NCBI RefSeq assembly: GCF_014196225.1
Contig: NZ_JACIDI010000025.1
Location: forward strand, 1-33,412
DNA from: Bacteroides pyogenes
GTDB taxonomy: Bacteria; Bacteroidota; Bacteroidia; Bacteroidales; Bacteroidaceae
Direction of reading: 5' to 3'
DNA length: 33,412 bases
Below the pieces are notes generated by a model. The model saw nothing but the letters and a program-made list of their open reading frames with translations. It was not told where the DNA came from and searched no databases. Of the stretch, positions 1 through 8,906 are shown piece after piece; the first letter of the stretch is position 1, and every line of letters starts with the position of its first letter. Both the position numbers and the translations under genes were made by a program.

Positions 1-549
1 ATGCAGGTGAGCGATATGATAAAACTGATGAAACAGCATATGGCAGCCGGATATGTGAATGCAGAAAAGGTGCATATCAAAGGTATAGAGACCGAATTGA
101 AACTGGATATATCGCCTACGATCTATGCCTACGGAAATCTGACTTATCAGGATGTGCGCGATGTCTTGGACTATTTGCCGGGAACTCAAGCCCCCAATCC
201 GACAAAAGGCTTGCGATTGCCGAACATCCCCTACTTATTCGCCAACTTCGGAGCGGAATATCACAGCGACCGATTGTTCAAGAACTGGTATGTCAAGGCA
301 TTCTGGGACGGGAAGTTCACGGAAGAATTCTTCTACTTTTGGGAACTTACCGAATTGCAGAAACGGCGTATCCCTCGCAGTTTTACCCATGATATAGGTT
401 TGCTATTGACCTACAAGAACAAATATTCCATAGCCTTGGAATGCCACAATCTGATGAATAAAGAAGTTTGGGACCAGTTCCGCCAACCGTTGGCAGGACG
501 GACATTCCACCTCAAATTCAGATACGTCTTCTCGAAAGGTATTTTATAA
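1..549 (+). CDS. TonB-dependent outer-membrane receptor, C-terminal fragment
   Basis: Only the last 182 residues are in the window; the frame is open at base 1, so the true start lies upstream. The sequence alternates aromatic and polar residues as in transmembrane beta strands and has the near-terminal 'LECHNLMNKEVWD' strand/turn and final 'FHLKFRYVF' strand that close TonB-dependent receptor barrels. Such receptors import iron complexes, cobalamin or glycans using TonB energy. The next gene, 18 bases downstream, is a DUF4374 lipoprotein, so the two are probably co-transcribed. From family knowledge, receptor plus DUF4374 lipoprotein suggests iron/xenosiderophore capture (Xus-like) rather than glycan uptake; this is inference, because the plug domain is not visible. 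Confidence 0.85.
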   Translation: MQVSDMIKLMKQHMAAGYVNAEKVHIKGIETELKLDISPTIYAYGNLTYQDVRDVLDYLPGTQAPNPTKGLRLPNIPYLFANFGAEYHSDRLFKNWYVKAFWDGKFTEEFFYFWELTELQKRRIPRSFTHDIGLLLTYKNKYSIALECHNLMNKEVWDQFRQPLAGRTFHLKFRYVFSKGIL

Positions 550-567
550 CTCTAAACATAAATTATA

Positions 568-1737
568 ATGAGAACAACAACATTGAAGAACATAGCCCTT
601 TCTGCTATGCTGGTCGGCTCCATAGGGCTGACGTCCTGCGACAAGAACGATGACCCGAAACCTACGCCCAATGAGGTGCAACAGCATTTTGCCTTTGTAC
701 ATTATGTAGACAAAAGTGCTTACGTCGGCACGTTCGGCGATTTAACTCTTCAAGCAACCGACAATAAAAAAGCATTCGAATTCGGCTTTGGATGTTATCT
801 CTTCGCAAAAGGAAACACGGTACTTGTGCCCGAAGGGAAGGTACACAAGTTTACAAGAGGGGTGCACGGCGAGCTGCAGAAAGCAGGTACGATGACCTTT
901 GAACATATGGCGCAACCCGGAGAAATCAACTTCATCGACGAACAGCGGGCATACGTTGCTTTGCACGGAAGGGGCAAGATTGCGCTAATCAATACCGCTA
1001 CGTTGCAAAAGGAGGGTGAAATCGACCTCTCGCCTTATGCCGTTCAGGACAATAATCCCGATCCCGGATGCAATGTTATTCGAGACGGAAAGATGTACGT
1101 AGCCCTCAACCAGCTCAATTCGCCCCACACCTCCGTACCGGGGGCGGGTTCAGAGGTGGCTGTTATTGATCTTAAAACGAAAAAGACCGAGGTCATCAAG
1201 GACAGCCGCACAAGTGTGGTCGGATTGTTCCGTCACTCCGATGCCTTTATAGACGAGCGGGGCGACATCTACTTTTACAGTGCCGGCAACAATTTCACCG
1301 TTGCCGATAAGGAAGGGTTCCTGCGTATCCGCAAGGGAAGCGACCAATGGGATGCCGACTATTTGTTCAACCTGTCGAAAACGACCATCAAGGGAATAGG
1401 CAAAACCGGGCAATATATGATTAAGTCTTGCTACGCAGGTAACGGCATCGTATATAGTTGTCTGAAAGTAACGGACACTGAATTCGGAATACTCAAGAAA
1501 GACTTCCAGCCTGTGAAAATCGACATTTGGAACAAAACCATCGAAAAACTCGATTTGCCGATGACTGACAGCAATGGCTCTTTTGCCATAACCCGCTACA
1601 AAGATTTCATCGTCTTTGGTATGACGTGCAATAACGGAACGGGCTACTATACCTACAATACCAAGACGGGCGAATGCTCCCAAATACCCGTCGTTACTGC
1701 CGTGGGAGTACCGTCAAGTTTGGTCGCGTTTGAGTAA
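568..1737 (+). CDS. DUF4374-type surface lipoprotein, possible siderophore-binding propeller
   Basis: A 389-residue protein with a lipoprotein signal: basic start, hydrophobic core and lipobox 'LTSC' with Cys near residue 24, followed by an acidic/Pro linker (DKNDDPKPTPNE). The body contains repeated strand-rich segments such as 'RAYVALHGRGKIALINTAT' and 'GSEVAVIDLKTKKTEV', typical of a beta-propeller. Overall it resembles the DUF4374 family of Bacteroidales. It follows the TonB receptor by 18 bases and is closed by a strong terminator at 1748-1785. As I recall, the Bacteroides XusB siderophore-binding lipoprotein belongs to a related family, so a role in holding ferric siderophores at the cell surface is plausible but inferred. 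Confidence 0.8.
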   Translation: MRTTTLKNIALSAMLVGSIGLTSCDKNDDPKPTPNEVQQHFAFVHYVDKSAYVGTFGDLTLQATDNKKAFEFGFGCYLFAKGNTVLVPEGKVHKFTRGVHGELQKAGTMTFEHMAQPGEINFIDEQRAYVALHGRGKIALINTATLQKEGEIDLSPYAVQDNNPDPGCNVIRDGKMYVALNQLNSPHTSVPGAGSEVAVIDLKTKKTEVIKDSRTSVVGLFRHSDAFIDERGDIYFYSAGNNFTVADKEGFLRIRKGSDQWDADYLFNLSKTTIKGIGKTGQYMIKSCYAGNGIVYSCLKVTDTEFGILKKDFQPVKIDIWNKTIEKLDLPMTDSNGSFAITRYKDFIVFGMTCNNGTGYYTYNTKTGECSQIPVVTAVGVPSSLVAFE

Positions 1738-1747
1738 ATCCCTATCG

Positions 1748-1785
1748 CAAGAGTATTCCCTCAAAAAGGAATACTCTTGTTTTTT
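1748..1785 (+). terminator. Rho-independent terminator after the DUF4374 gene
   Basis: A perfect 12-bp stem (CAAGAGTATTCC at 1748-1759 with GGAATACTCTTG at 1768-1779) around an 8-base loop, followed by six T. It separates the receptor/lipoprotein transcript from the AraC gene. Confidence 0.9.
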
Positions 1786-1851
1786 ATAGAGTATGTGATT
1801 CAACAAGGATAAAAATATAAGAAAATCCTCTTTTTTATCCTTGTTTATTTG

Positions 1852-1860
1852 TAAATTTGC
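1852..1860 (+). promoter_or_regulatory. Bacteroidales -7 promoter box for the AraC-type gene
   Basis: TAAATTTGC fits the Bacteroides TAnnTTTG -7 consensus. It lies 17 bases before the ATG at 1877 and downstream of the TTG at 1841, so it supports the later start. Confidence 0.6.
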
Positions 1861-1876
1861 AGAAAGGTATAATGAT

Positions 1877-2857
1877 ATGACCATAGAATTTTGTGCAATC
1901 AATAAGCCAGAAGATTGGATGGAGATGGTTGCCGAGCAATTCGGCACATCGGTAACGAACGATGGTTTTACCGTTCCGCCCTCAGTGGGCAGCGGCTTTT
2001 TCAAGCAATACTACCCGTTGTCATGGCTCACATTGACCTACATCAGTTTCGTATCGTACGAACCGATGACAATGGTGCGTCGCTCGGTGGAAAACTCGAA
2101 ATGGATTCCTGTGATGTTCTATATCAACGAGCATAAGCACGAGCAGATTATCGGCACAAGCACGAAAACGGTCGGGGTGGACACGCTCGACGGTATCTTT
2201 ATGCCCTCAAGCAATATCCCTACGGAGTGGACTTTCGCTCCCAAACGGCAGTATGAAAACATCACATTGACCTTCAACAAGGATTGGATAGAGCAAATGG
2301 ATACGGCTCACGAAACCTACATCGGTCGGCTGCTCCGGTCGGACAAGTCTTTTTATCTCTTCGAGACTATCACACCTGCGATGCAACAAGTATTGGATGG
2401 CATCAAGGCGATAACCAAAAGCGATGCGCCTTTCTATCCCCTCCATCTGCACGGGAAGGCAATAGAATTGCTGACGATATTCCTTGAAAAACTCGAAAAG
2501 CGTTCGGAGGTAAAATCTCTTTCCAACTTGAATTTGAACGATGTGGAGGCAGTGTTCCGTGTCCGTCGTCAGATATTACAAAGTTTGAACAATGTACCGA
2601 GCATTCCCGAACTGGCACGTGAAGCGGCAATGAGCAGCTCCAAACTACAAAAGTGTTTCAAACAGGTTATTGGAAAAGCCATCGCCGAGTATGCCCTATC
2701 CGAAAAGATGGAATGGGCAAAACGTTTGCTTTCCACTCGTCTTTACTCTGTATCCGAAGTAGGCTATAAAGTCGGATATGCCAATCTCAGCCACTTCACA
2801 GAGGCTTTCCGCAAATATCACAGAATAAAACCCAAGCAATATCTCGACTCTTTGTAG
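1877..2857 (+). CDS. AraC/XylS-family transcriptional regulator
   Basis: A protein of 326 residues if started at the ATG at 1877; an in-frame TTG at 1841 lies upstream of the predicted transcription start and is rejected. The last ~100 residues carry two helix-turn-helix motifs: 'SIPELAREAAMSSSKLQKCFKQVIG' in two parts, then 'YSVSEVGYKVGYANLSHFTEAFRKYHRIKPKQYL', the classic AraC signature. The first ~200 residues are an unassigned ligand-sensing region. It is transcribed toward the beta-barrel/RND/LolA-like locus and ends 87 bases before it, so it is the obvious candidate regulator of that locus; it could also control the receptor pair upstream. The effector is not predictable from sequence. 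Confidence 0.85.
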   Translation: MTIEFCAINKPEDWMEMVAEQFGTSVTNDGFTVPPSVGSGFFKQYYPLSWLTLTYISFVSYEPMTMVRRSVENSKWIPVMFYINEHKHEQIIGTSTKTVGVDTLDGIFMPSSNIPTEWTFAPKRQYENITLTFNKDWIEQMDTAHETYIGRLLRSDKSFYLFETITPAMQQVLDGIKAITKSDAPFYPLHLHGKAIELLTIFLEKLEKRSEVKSLSNLNLNDVEAVFRVRRQILQSLNNVPSIPELAREAAMSSSKLQKCFKQVIGKAIAEYALSEKMEWAKRLLSTRLYSVSEVGYKVGYANLSHFTEAFRKYHRIKPKQYLDSL

Positions 2858-2923
2858 GTTTGACGCAATAGGGATATTACTTACCGTTTAAGGGTTATTT
2901 TACCCTAAGCAATCTTCCGAACT

Positions 2924-2945
2924 TTGCCTGCAAAACATCAGGCAA
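2924..2945 (+). promoter_or_regulatory. Hairpin covering the start of the beta-barrel gene
   Basis: A perfect 7-bp stem, TTGCCTG (2924-2930) with CAGGCAA (2939-2945), 8-base loop; the last stem base is the A of the start codon. A second small hairpin (AGGGT/ACCCT, 2891-2906) lies just upstream. It could limit ribosome access, but no regulator or ligand is evident. Confidence 0.4.
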
Positions 2946-4240
2946 TGAAAATAACGACATTTAAGTTTCAGTTTTTTGCCGGAGTAACAATCTTTTCATT
3001 GTTTTCCGGTATTTCTGTTTATGCGCAATCTCCGAATGAAACAGACTCTCTCCAGACAGAAGAGATTTCGTCGAATAATCGCATTAAAATCAATGGTTAT
3101 CTCCGTGCAGGAATTTTCGGAGGAGAAAAAGAAATACGTAATTACTACGGAGAGGGTGCCTTGAAATTGGAAGTTCCCATCGGCATGAATGCTTCCGCCT
3201 TTTCGGAAGTGCGTTACAGAGCCGATGGCAACAACAATCATAAGTTCGACATCCGCGAGGCTTATGTAAACCTTAATCTTGGCAAGTTTGATTTTCGTGT
3301 AGGGGAGCAAATCGTTCTCTGGGGACGAGCAGACGGTTTCAATCCAACCAATAACGTTACACCCCAAGACTTTTGTGTGTTCTCACCGGAGGAAGACGAT
3401 AAACGTCTGGGAAATTTTATCGTGAAAGGAGTCTTTAATCTTTATCCGTTCCGTATTGAAGTGGATTGGATACCCGTTTACAAATCATCATTGTTCCCAT
3501 TCATCGGAAAGCCTATGGGAGATGGGATTGTATGGAAGAATGAAAAACAGCCTTACCGATGGAAAGACCAGTCTTTCGGAGTGAAAATAGATTTGGAAAA
3601 ACCGTCTTTCGACCTCTCTCTTTCCTATTACAACGGGTTACATAAATATCCCGGCATCGCGTATGAAAAAACTCCTTCTGAAATCCTTTTATCGCAAGAG
3701 CCTTATCGAGTGCATGTTGTCGGAATGGACTTTTCCACCTCATTGGGCAACTACGGATTAAGAGGCGAGTTTGCCTGTTCACTCCCCGAAAAAAGCAATA
3801 ATTCCATCTATTCAGTTCCCAACAAGCAGGTGGAATATACGTTAGGGATTGACCGAAGCTGGGATAATTTCAGTTTGATTGTACAGTACATAGGTAAGTA
3901 TATACCGGACTTGACGACTGACATCAAAGGCAATACGATTGAACGGAAACTTAACTCACTGAATCGTATCGTCTTCACGCAACATGAACGTTGGAATCAT
4001 TCAGTTTCAGTCAGACCAGCACTGTCATTGCTTCACGAAACATTGAAAGTGGAACTGCTCGGACTGTGCCAGTTCAGTACAAAAGAATACTTCTTCCAAC
4101 CCAAGATTCGCTATGCCATAGCCGATGCCGTTACGTTTACGGTGGGAGGGCAGCTGTTTTATGGACCGGACGACCGTCTGTTCGGAATATTGGAAAAGAC
4201 CAAGAACTCGGTTTTTACGGAGTTGAAAGTTTCGTTTTAG
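2945..4240 (+). CDS. Outer-membrane beta-barrel protein, DUF1302/porin-like
   Basis: A 431-residue protein starting at the ATG at 2945, with a signal peptide ('FFAGVTIFSLFSGISVYAQ', cleavage after the Ala). The mature part is strand-rich with an early 'RIKINGYLRAGIF' strand, a 'FRVGEQIVLWGRADGFNPTN' segment and a final 'VFTELKVSF' ending in Phe, as expected for a BAM-assembled barrel. The middle segment recalls DUF1302-type barrels, which occur next to MMPL/RND exporters and a LolA-like protein, exactly the arrangement here. I infer that it is the outer-membrane member of a three-part lipid or hydrophobic-compound transport system. The family assignment is moderate; that it is an outer-membrane barrel is fairly sure. 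Confidence 0.7.
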   Translation: MKITTFKFQFFAGVTIFSLFSGISVYAQSPNETDSLQTEEISSNNRIKINGYLRAGIFGGEKEIRNYYGEGALKLEVPIGMNASAFSEVRYRADGNNNHKFDIREAYVNLNLGKFDFRVGEQIVLWGRADGFNPTNNVTPQDFCVFSPEEDDKRLGNFIVKGVFNLYPFRIEVDWIPVYKSSLFPFIGKPMGDGIVWKNEKQPYRWKDQSFGVKIDLEKPSFDLSLSYYNGLHKYPGIAYEKTPSEILLSQEPYRVHVVGMDFSTSLGNYGLRGEFACSLPEKSNNSIYSVPNKQVEYTLGIDRSWDNFSLIVQYIGKYIPDLTTDIKGNTIERKLNSLNRIVFTQHERWNHSVSVRPALSLLHETLKVELLGLCQFSTKEYFFQPKIRYAIADAVTFTVGGQLFYGPDDRLFGILEKTKNSVFTELKVSF

Positions 4241-4266
4241 ATTATCTAATCTCAAAATAATATCGA

Positions 4267-6552
4267 ATGAAGAAGTTAGCTGAATTTGTGATACGATACC
4301 GCTGGGCGGTCATCGTGTTCTTTCTTGCACTGACAGCCTTTATGGGCTTTCAGATGAAGAATGCAAGTTTTAATCCCGACCTGCTTACCTATCTGCCGGA
4401 AGATTTACCTTCTCGTGTAAATCAAAAACAGATAGAAAGAATGTTCGGCGGTACGGATATGGTAATGATTGTCGTACAGACAGATGATGTCGTGAATGGC
4501 AAGACCCTGAAGCGTGTGGAGCATTTCTCGCAGGATATGCAGAACATCAAAGGCGTAGAACGGGTAATGTCCGTCTTCGAATTGAAAAATGTCCGCAGCG
4601 AAAATGACGCAATGACCGTTGATGCGGCCGTGAAAATGATTCCACGGACTGCTGAAGAAGTTGCCACTATCAAAAAGGAACTTGCAGGTAATGACCTTGT
4701 CTATGGAAGCGTAGTCTCCAAAGATTTTACGACCACAGCCATTATTGGATTGCTTGAACCCGGAGCAAAAGACAAGGACGTAATAGACCAAGTGGAGGCA
4801 ATGATTGCCAAATATCCCGGTGCAGAGAAAGTTCTTTTGGGTGGCTCTCCGTATATGCGGATGCAGAATGCGGGAATGATGCAGAAGGATATGGCTCGGC
4901 TCATTCCTCTCGGATTGTTGTTAATGATGGTTTTTCTCTTTATCAGCTTCCGACAGTTCAGAGGCGTATGGCTTCCCATTCTGATTGTGGTTATGGCGAT
5001 ATTCACGGCATTGGGAGCAACACCTTTGTTGGGATGGAAGTTTGCCGTTACGACCATTATTTTAGTAGTTTTACTGATAGCCACTGCCAATTCCTACGGC
5101 ATACACATGTTTGCTCGCTACCAAAGAGACAATCTTCCCGGAAACAATTATACTCCCAAAGAGCTGTCTGTCAAGATGGTTACAAGTCTCGGTGCTCCCA
5201 TCATTTTGTCCGGACTGACAACCATTGCAGGGTTGCTCTGTATGTTGGGACATGTGTTGATCCCCGGTGGACAAATGGGTGTTCTTGGCAGTATCGGTAT
5301 TGGGCTTGCCCTAATTGGCAGTCTGTTCTTTATTCCAGCATTAAGTTCAATACTTCCCAAAACGAAGCCTCGATTGAGAGCGGATGACAATCCTAAAAAC
5401 AAAAGAGGAATAGGACTGGACAGATTGTTGGATTTTATTGCCAATTGGGTAACGAAAAAGCCCAAGACTATTTTGGTTTTGTTTGTAGTCATTTCTCTAA
5501 TCGGAGCAGCCGGGCTCTTGCGTTTCAGCATCAATTCAAATCCCGCCGAATTGTTCCCTGACGGACATCCAGCCAAGGAGTCTGCACAAATTATCAATAA
5601 GGAACTGGGGGGCTTTTTCCCTCTCTGTGTCGTATTCGAAGGTGACATCAAAGATCCTGCTCTATTGAAAAAAATCGATGATTTGGAAAAGAAGGTGCAT
5701 GAAATTCCCGAAGTGGGAACAACGCAGTCCATCGCCAAAGTTACACGTCAGATCAGCCGTGCCCTCTACAATAAAGGCGAAGAGGGCTATGATAAAATCC
5801 CCGACACCTACGATGCCGTATCGCAATACTTCGAGTTGTATCTGATGAGCGGCAGCCAGAGGGATTTGGAAAAGATGGTAGATTTCAATTTCGAGAAAGC
5901 CCTTTTGATGATCCGATTCAAGGAATTGAACACGCCTGTATTGCGACAATGTGTTGCTCAAATCAGGGAGATGGTAAAAGATGCCCCCAATGTGAAACTT
6001 GTTGGCGGCAATGCCGATGTGTTTACGGATATGGACAAGCATGTCGTAAACGGACAGTTTCTTTCTCTGTTGATTTCCCTCGTTGTTGTATTTATCATTA
6101 TATCTCTCGGCTTCAAGTCGTTTAAGGCAGGGTTGCTGCAAATCGTTCCGCTCGTGTTTGCCATGCTGATGCTTTTCGGATTGATGGGATATTTCGGTAT
6201 CGACCTGAACTTTATGACCGCCTTCCAAGCCTCTATCCTTATCGGTGTCGGTGTGGACTATACGATTCATGTCGTCTGGCGGTATCGGGAGGAACGACGT
6301 GCGGGTTACAACGATAAAGAGTCTGTACGTCGCTTGTTCAAGGCAACGGGACGCGGTATTGTATTCAATGCAATCGCTGTTATTATCGGGTTTGTGGTTC
6401 TGCTCTTTTCAGGCTTCCTGCCCGTCCGCTTTTTCGGAATGATGATGGTGACCATCATCTTCGTATGCCTTATTGCCGCAGTACTGCTCGTACCTGCGCT
6501 ATGTATGGTGCTGAAACCGAAATTCTTGAGACAGAAAGCACATCGCAAATGA
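4267..6552 (+). CDS. RND-superfamily MMPL-type inner-membrane transporter
   Basis: A 761-residue protein with about twelve hydrophobic segments in two pseudo-repeats. Each half has one N-terminal membrane helix (residues ~13-30 and ~398-420), a large periplasmic domain, then a five-helix bundle (roughly 213-360 and 600-750). Family motifs include 'ATANSYGIHMFARY' near residue 273 and 'GVGVDYTIHVVWRYREERR' near residue 660; the Asp in the second is the usual proton-relay position. The architecture fits MMPL/HpnN-like exporters of lipids or hydrophobic molecules rather than drug-efflux RND pumps, which also need an adaptor. It begins 26 bases after the barrel gene and is followed by the LolA-like gene, so the three genes likely move a lipid or lipoprotein-like substrate to the outer membrane. 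Confidence 0.88.
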   Translation: MKKLAEFVIRYRWAVIVFFLALTAFMGFQMKNASFNPDLLTYLPEDLPSRVNQKQIERMFGGTDMVMIVVQTDDVVNGKTLKRVEHFSQDMQNIKGVERVMSVFELKNVRSENDAMTVDAAVKMIPRTAEEVATIKKELAGNDLVYGSVVSKDFTTTAIIGLLEPGAKDKDVIDQVEAMIAKYPGAEKVLLGGSPYMRMQNAGMMQKDMARLIPLGLLLMMVFLFISFRQFRGVWLPILIVVMAIFTALGATPLLGWKFAVTTIILVVLLIATANSYGIHMFARYQRDNLPGNNYTPKELSVKMVTSLGAPIILSGLTTIAGLLCMLGHVLIPGGQMGVLGSIGIGLALIGSLFFIPALSSILPKTKPRLRADDNPKNKRGIGLDRLLDFIANWVTKKPKTILVLFVVISLIGAAGLLRFSINSNPAELFPDGHPAKESAQIINKELGGFFPLCVVFEGDIKDPALLKKIDDLEKKVHEIPEVGTTQSIAKVTRQISRALYNKGEEGYDKIPDTYDAVSQYFELYLMSGSQRDLEKMVDFNFEKALLMIRFKELNTPVLRQCVAQIREMVKDAPNVKLVGGNADVFTDMDKHVVNGQFLSLLISLVVVFIIISLGFKSFKAGLLQIVPLVFAMLMLFGLMGYFGIDLNFMTAFQASILIGVGVDYTIHVVWRYREERRAGYNDKESVRRLFKATGRGIVFNAIAVIIGFVVLLFSGFLPVRFFGMMMVTIIFVCLIAAVLLVPALCMVLKPKFLRQKAHRK

Positions 6553-6655
6553 CATAAAAGAAATGAGAGAATAAAACCAATAAAAGAAACAATCAAAAGC
6601 ACCTAAGCTTTTCAAAGAGGATTGATACACGAATATTCATCAAACAATAAATACA

Positions 6656-7459
6656 ATGAAGAAAGTTTTTTTATCGGCGATTATAGCAATCGCAACTATG
6701 TGGGCAAATGTTGCTCATGCACAGGGAGGATTGTCTCCCCAACAAGTACAGCAGAAAGCCATTGAAACCACTCGTGTTGCCGGGATGGAAACACAATCGT
6801 CCATGACTATTTACAGTCCGTCGGGAGATAAACGGGTTCGCAAGATGACTATCGTCAGTAAACTCTACGAGAATGGGAGTCTGGAAAAGAAACTCATTCG
6901 GTTTACCGAGCCTGCTGATGTGAAAGGCACCGGGTTTCTATCGTTCGATTATTTGAAGAAGAACGACGACAAGTGGATTTATATGCCAGCCCTTCGTAAA
7001 ACCCGACGCATTGTGAGTTCTGAAAATGCAAAGAGTTTCATGGGGTCTGAGTTTTCTTACGCCGATATGTCCACACCTGCTGTCGAAGATTTCGACTATA
7101 AATTCTTGACTGAGCAGAAAGTCGATGGACATGATTGTTATGTCTTGGAAATCATACCTAAAAACAAGACTATTGCCAATGAAAACGGTTTCTCAAAGAA
7201 AATTTCCTATATCGATAAACGGATTTTCGTTGTTCGCAAGGCTACCTATTATAATCTTGCCGGTGAGAAAGAAAAGGAGATGACCGTCTCTGCAATTGCC
7301 GAAGTGGATACAAAGAACCATAAGTACCGCTTCAAGGAAATGACAATGATTAATCTGAAAAATAAAAGAAAGTCGGTATTGAATAACAACGTTATCAAGT
7401 TCACGCCTTCAATATCAGACAGTTATTTCACCACCCGTACCTTGGAACAAGGCAAGTAA
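6656..7459 (+). CDS. LolA-like outer membrane lipoprotein-sorting protein
   Basis: A 267-residue periplasmic protein with a signal peptide ending 'ANVAHAQGG'. The body has the LolA/LolB-like half-barrel pattern ('RVRKMTIVSKLYENG', 'DVKGTGFLSFDYLKKNDDKWIYMPALRKTRRI' in two parts, 'FMGSEFSYADM'), characteristic of the 'outer membrane lipoprotein-sorting' family found beside MMPL transporters. It lies 103 bases after the RND gene and ends before a strong terminator, so it closes the 2945-7459 transcription unit. Known family members bind acyl chains or hydrophobic ligands; the actual cargo here is unknown. Confidence 0.85.
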   Translation: MKKVFLSAIIAIATMWANVAHAQGGLSPQQVQQKAIETTRVAGMETQSSMTIYSPSGDKRVRKMTIVSKLYENGSLEKKLIRFTEPADVKGTGFLSFDYLKKNDDKWIYMPALRKTRRIVSSENAKSFMGSEFSYADMSTPAVEDFDYKFLTEQKVDGHDCYVLEIIPKNKTIANENGFSKKISYIDKRIFVVRKATYYNLAGEKEKEMTVSAIAEVDTKNHKYRFKEMTMINLKNKRKSVLNNNVIKFTPSISDSYFTTRTLEQGK

Positions 7460-7477
7460 TACTTCCCTTTTCCTTAC

Positions 7478-7524
7478 AACCTCCATTTGTTGCAATCAGA
7501 AGTTGTAACAAGTGGAGGTTTTGC
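7478..7524 (+). terminator. Terminator closing the RND locus
   Basis: An 18-base arm at 7478-7495 pairs with 7503-7520 (16 Watson-Crick pairs plus 2 G-T pairs), 7-base loop, then a short T tract. It also marks the border between core-like DNA and mobile-element remnants. Confidence 0.85.
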
Positions 7525-7568
7525 ACATTAATTCCAAGTATAAATATCAAATAGTAAATTCTCCGAAA

Positions 7569-8163
7569 ATGAAAAGACTTATTGGCAAGGAAACTTTCGG
7601 GATGCTTCTCTCGGAAAATACTACAGAAGCAACAACATCCCTTATTGAAGAGATTATAAATCTTAGTGAAACAGACAAGAATCCTATCTCCTTATTCCGG
7701 ACTTTACACCACACAAGATTCCATTTACAGGCAATCAAAGTAGAAAACGGCTTAACTGCCGAAATGGGGAAAAAATGTGTCGGAGTTGTTGCATGTTATT
7801 GATACAGAATTAGAATTGTGGAATATGCGGGTACAAGGGTTATTGTCTTTGTCACCTCCGAGTCCGCAATCGAAGTCCATCGGTGAAATCCGTTGGACGG
7901 GCAAAATCGTGGACTTGGTGGAGTTACTCTATGCTCTTGACACCTGTAACTGTATCAACAATGGAGAAATCGGAGTAGAGGAACTGGCAGAGGTTCTTTC
8001 TAACATTTTCGGAGTAGAAATCAAGAACTGCTACAACATCTATATGAATATAAAGTGTCGCAAAAATGACAGCCGTACCTATTTCCTTGATGAACTCCGA
8101 GAGAAACTGAACAAACGAATGATAGAGAGCGACCTGAAAGGCGGAAAATTCAAAAAACGGTAA
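7569..8163 (+). pseudogene. RteC-like conjugative-element regulator, frameshifted
   Basis: Two reading frames together give one RteC-family protein. The first frame (ATG at 7569, 'MKRLIGKETFGMLLSEN') runs to the six-A run at 7770-7775. The second frame continues from there with 'SELLHVIDTELELWNMRV' and the conserved RteC C-terminal region 'WTGKIVDLVELLYALDTC' and 'YFLDELREKLNKRM'. Joining them needs a +1 shift, or removal of one A. RteC of CTnDOT activates excision genes; here the gene sits alone beside mobA as a remnant. An in-frame GTG at 7512 lies inside the preceding terminator and is unlikely to be used. The second frame alone could be expressed from GTG 7777 as a C-terminal fragment. 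Compare the similar break in the rteC-like gene at 26218-26830. Confidence 0.7.
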
Positions 8164-8180
8164 TTGCATGCAAATAATCA

Positions 8181-8218
8181 ATCAGGCTTCCCCAAACGAG
8201 ATGGAAGCCTGATTTTTT
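8181..8218. terminator. Terminator between the convergent rteC-like and mobA genes
   Basis: A perfect 11-bp stem ATCAGGCTTCC (8181-8191) / GGAAGCCTGAT (8203-8213) followed by five T on the + strand. It lies between two convergent genes. Confidence 0.85.
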
Positions 8219-8249
8219 CATCCATAAAGAACAGTACGATGTAAAATGG

Positions 8250-8666
8250 TTACTGCCGATGTTGCCATTTCTCTTGAAATTCACGAGTCAGTTGCACGAT
8301 TTCACCTCCGATTATTGCTAATTCAAGTGTCAGTTTCTCCAACTGGGTGAGCATCGCAAAGGCTTTCTTCTCCGTGAAATTGCTTTTCAGAGCGACCACA
8401 GTCTGGTTGTAATTCACCCCGACGCTGCGAAATTGCCCGTACAGAGTCGTCAATTTTTGATAGTAATCAAGCAAGGAACGGTCGACTTTTATCACTCGAA
8501 AGGTCTCATTAAATACCCTTGCTTTGATAAACAGGGACAGACTTCGTACACCACTTTCCTCTTTCATCGTGAGGAAATGAGCGTATTCCGTCGGCGTGAA
8601 ATTGACCGAAACACGCTTTTCAGTCTTCTCTTTAGAGCGTGCGCTGCTAATTTTCTTCATTTTCAT
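8250..8666 (-). CDS. mobA: MobA-like relaxosome accessory protein of a CTnDOT-type element
   Basis: A 138-residue basic protein (ATG at 8666; a second ATG two codons on at 8660 is equally possible). 'EKTEKRVSVNFTPTEYAHFL' followed by 'RSLSLFIKARVF' is the ribbon-helix-helix start of the small MobA/MobC-like proteins of Bacteroides conjugative transposons. 'LTTLYGQFRSVGVNYNQTVV' is the conserved middle. These proteins bind oriT and help the MobB relaxase. No MobB relaxase or coupling protein follows, which in intact elements would lie directly downstream, so this gene is an orphan of a decayed element. The hairpin-rich upstream region is its likely oriT. Confidence 0.8.
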   Translation of the reverse strand: MKMKKISSARSKEKTEKRVSVNFTPTEYAHFLTMKEESGVRSLSLFIKARVFNETFRVIKVDRSLLDYYQKLTTLYGQFRSVGVNYNQTVVALKSNFTEKKAFAMLTQLEKLTLELAIIGGEIVQLTREFQEKWQHRQ

Positions 8667-8760
8667 TTCTTAGTTTGGATTTTAGGGTTTCACGGCATAA
8701 CTGGCATTCGAAACATGACATTTTCTCTTCCAAGAAAAAACAATTTCGGAGTTTTTTTCA

Positions 8761-8906
8761 GCTCTCTCGGAGAGCAAGGTTTTATGCTGCAAAAACAGAG
8801 TCGTGCTGCATAAAACATATCTTGCTATTTGCTCCGACGCAAATAAATTCGTTCCGAAGAACGGAGTATTTCTTTCTCGAAAAAAGACGATTTATGCCTC
8901 GAAGGC
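8761..8906. other. Candidate oriT of the decayed conjugative element
   Basis: Four closely spaced hairpins lie just upstream of mobA: GCTCTC-TCG-GAGAGC (8761-8775, perfect), TTTTATGCTGC/GCTGCATAAAA (8780-8815, one mismatch), CGTTC-CGAA-GAACG (8850-8863, perfect) and GCC-TCGAA-GGC (8896-8906). In CTnDOT-type elements oriT lies in this mob/tra interval. The nick site cannot be placed from sequence alone. Confidence 0.45.

Noticed and set aside
1150..1683. Long minus-strand frame opposite the DUF4374 gene
   Set aside because: Antisense shadow of a gene with clear signal peptide, operon position and terminator.
7512..7568. GTG 7512 as the start of the rteC-like gene
   Set aside because: It lies in the right arm of the terminator at 7478-7524, and the family-like sequence begins at ATG 7569.
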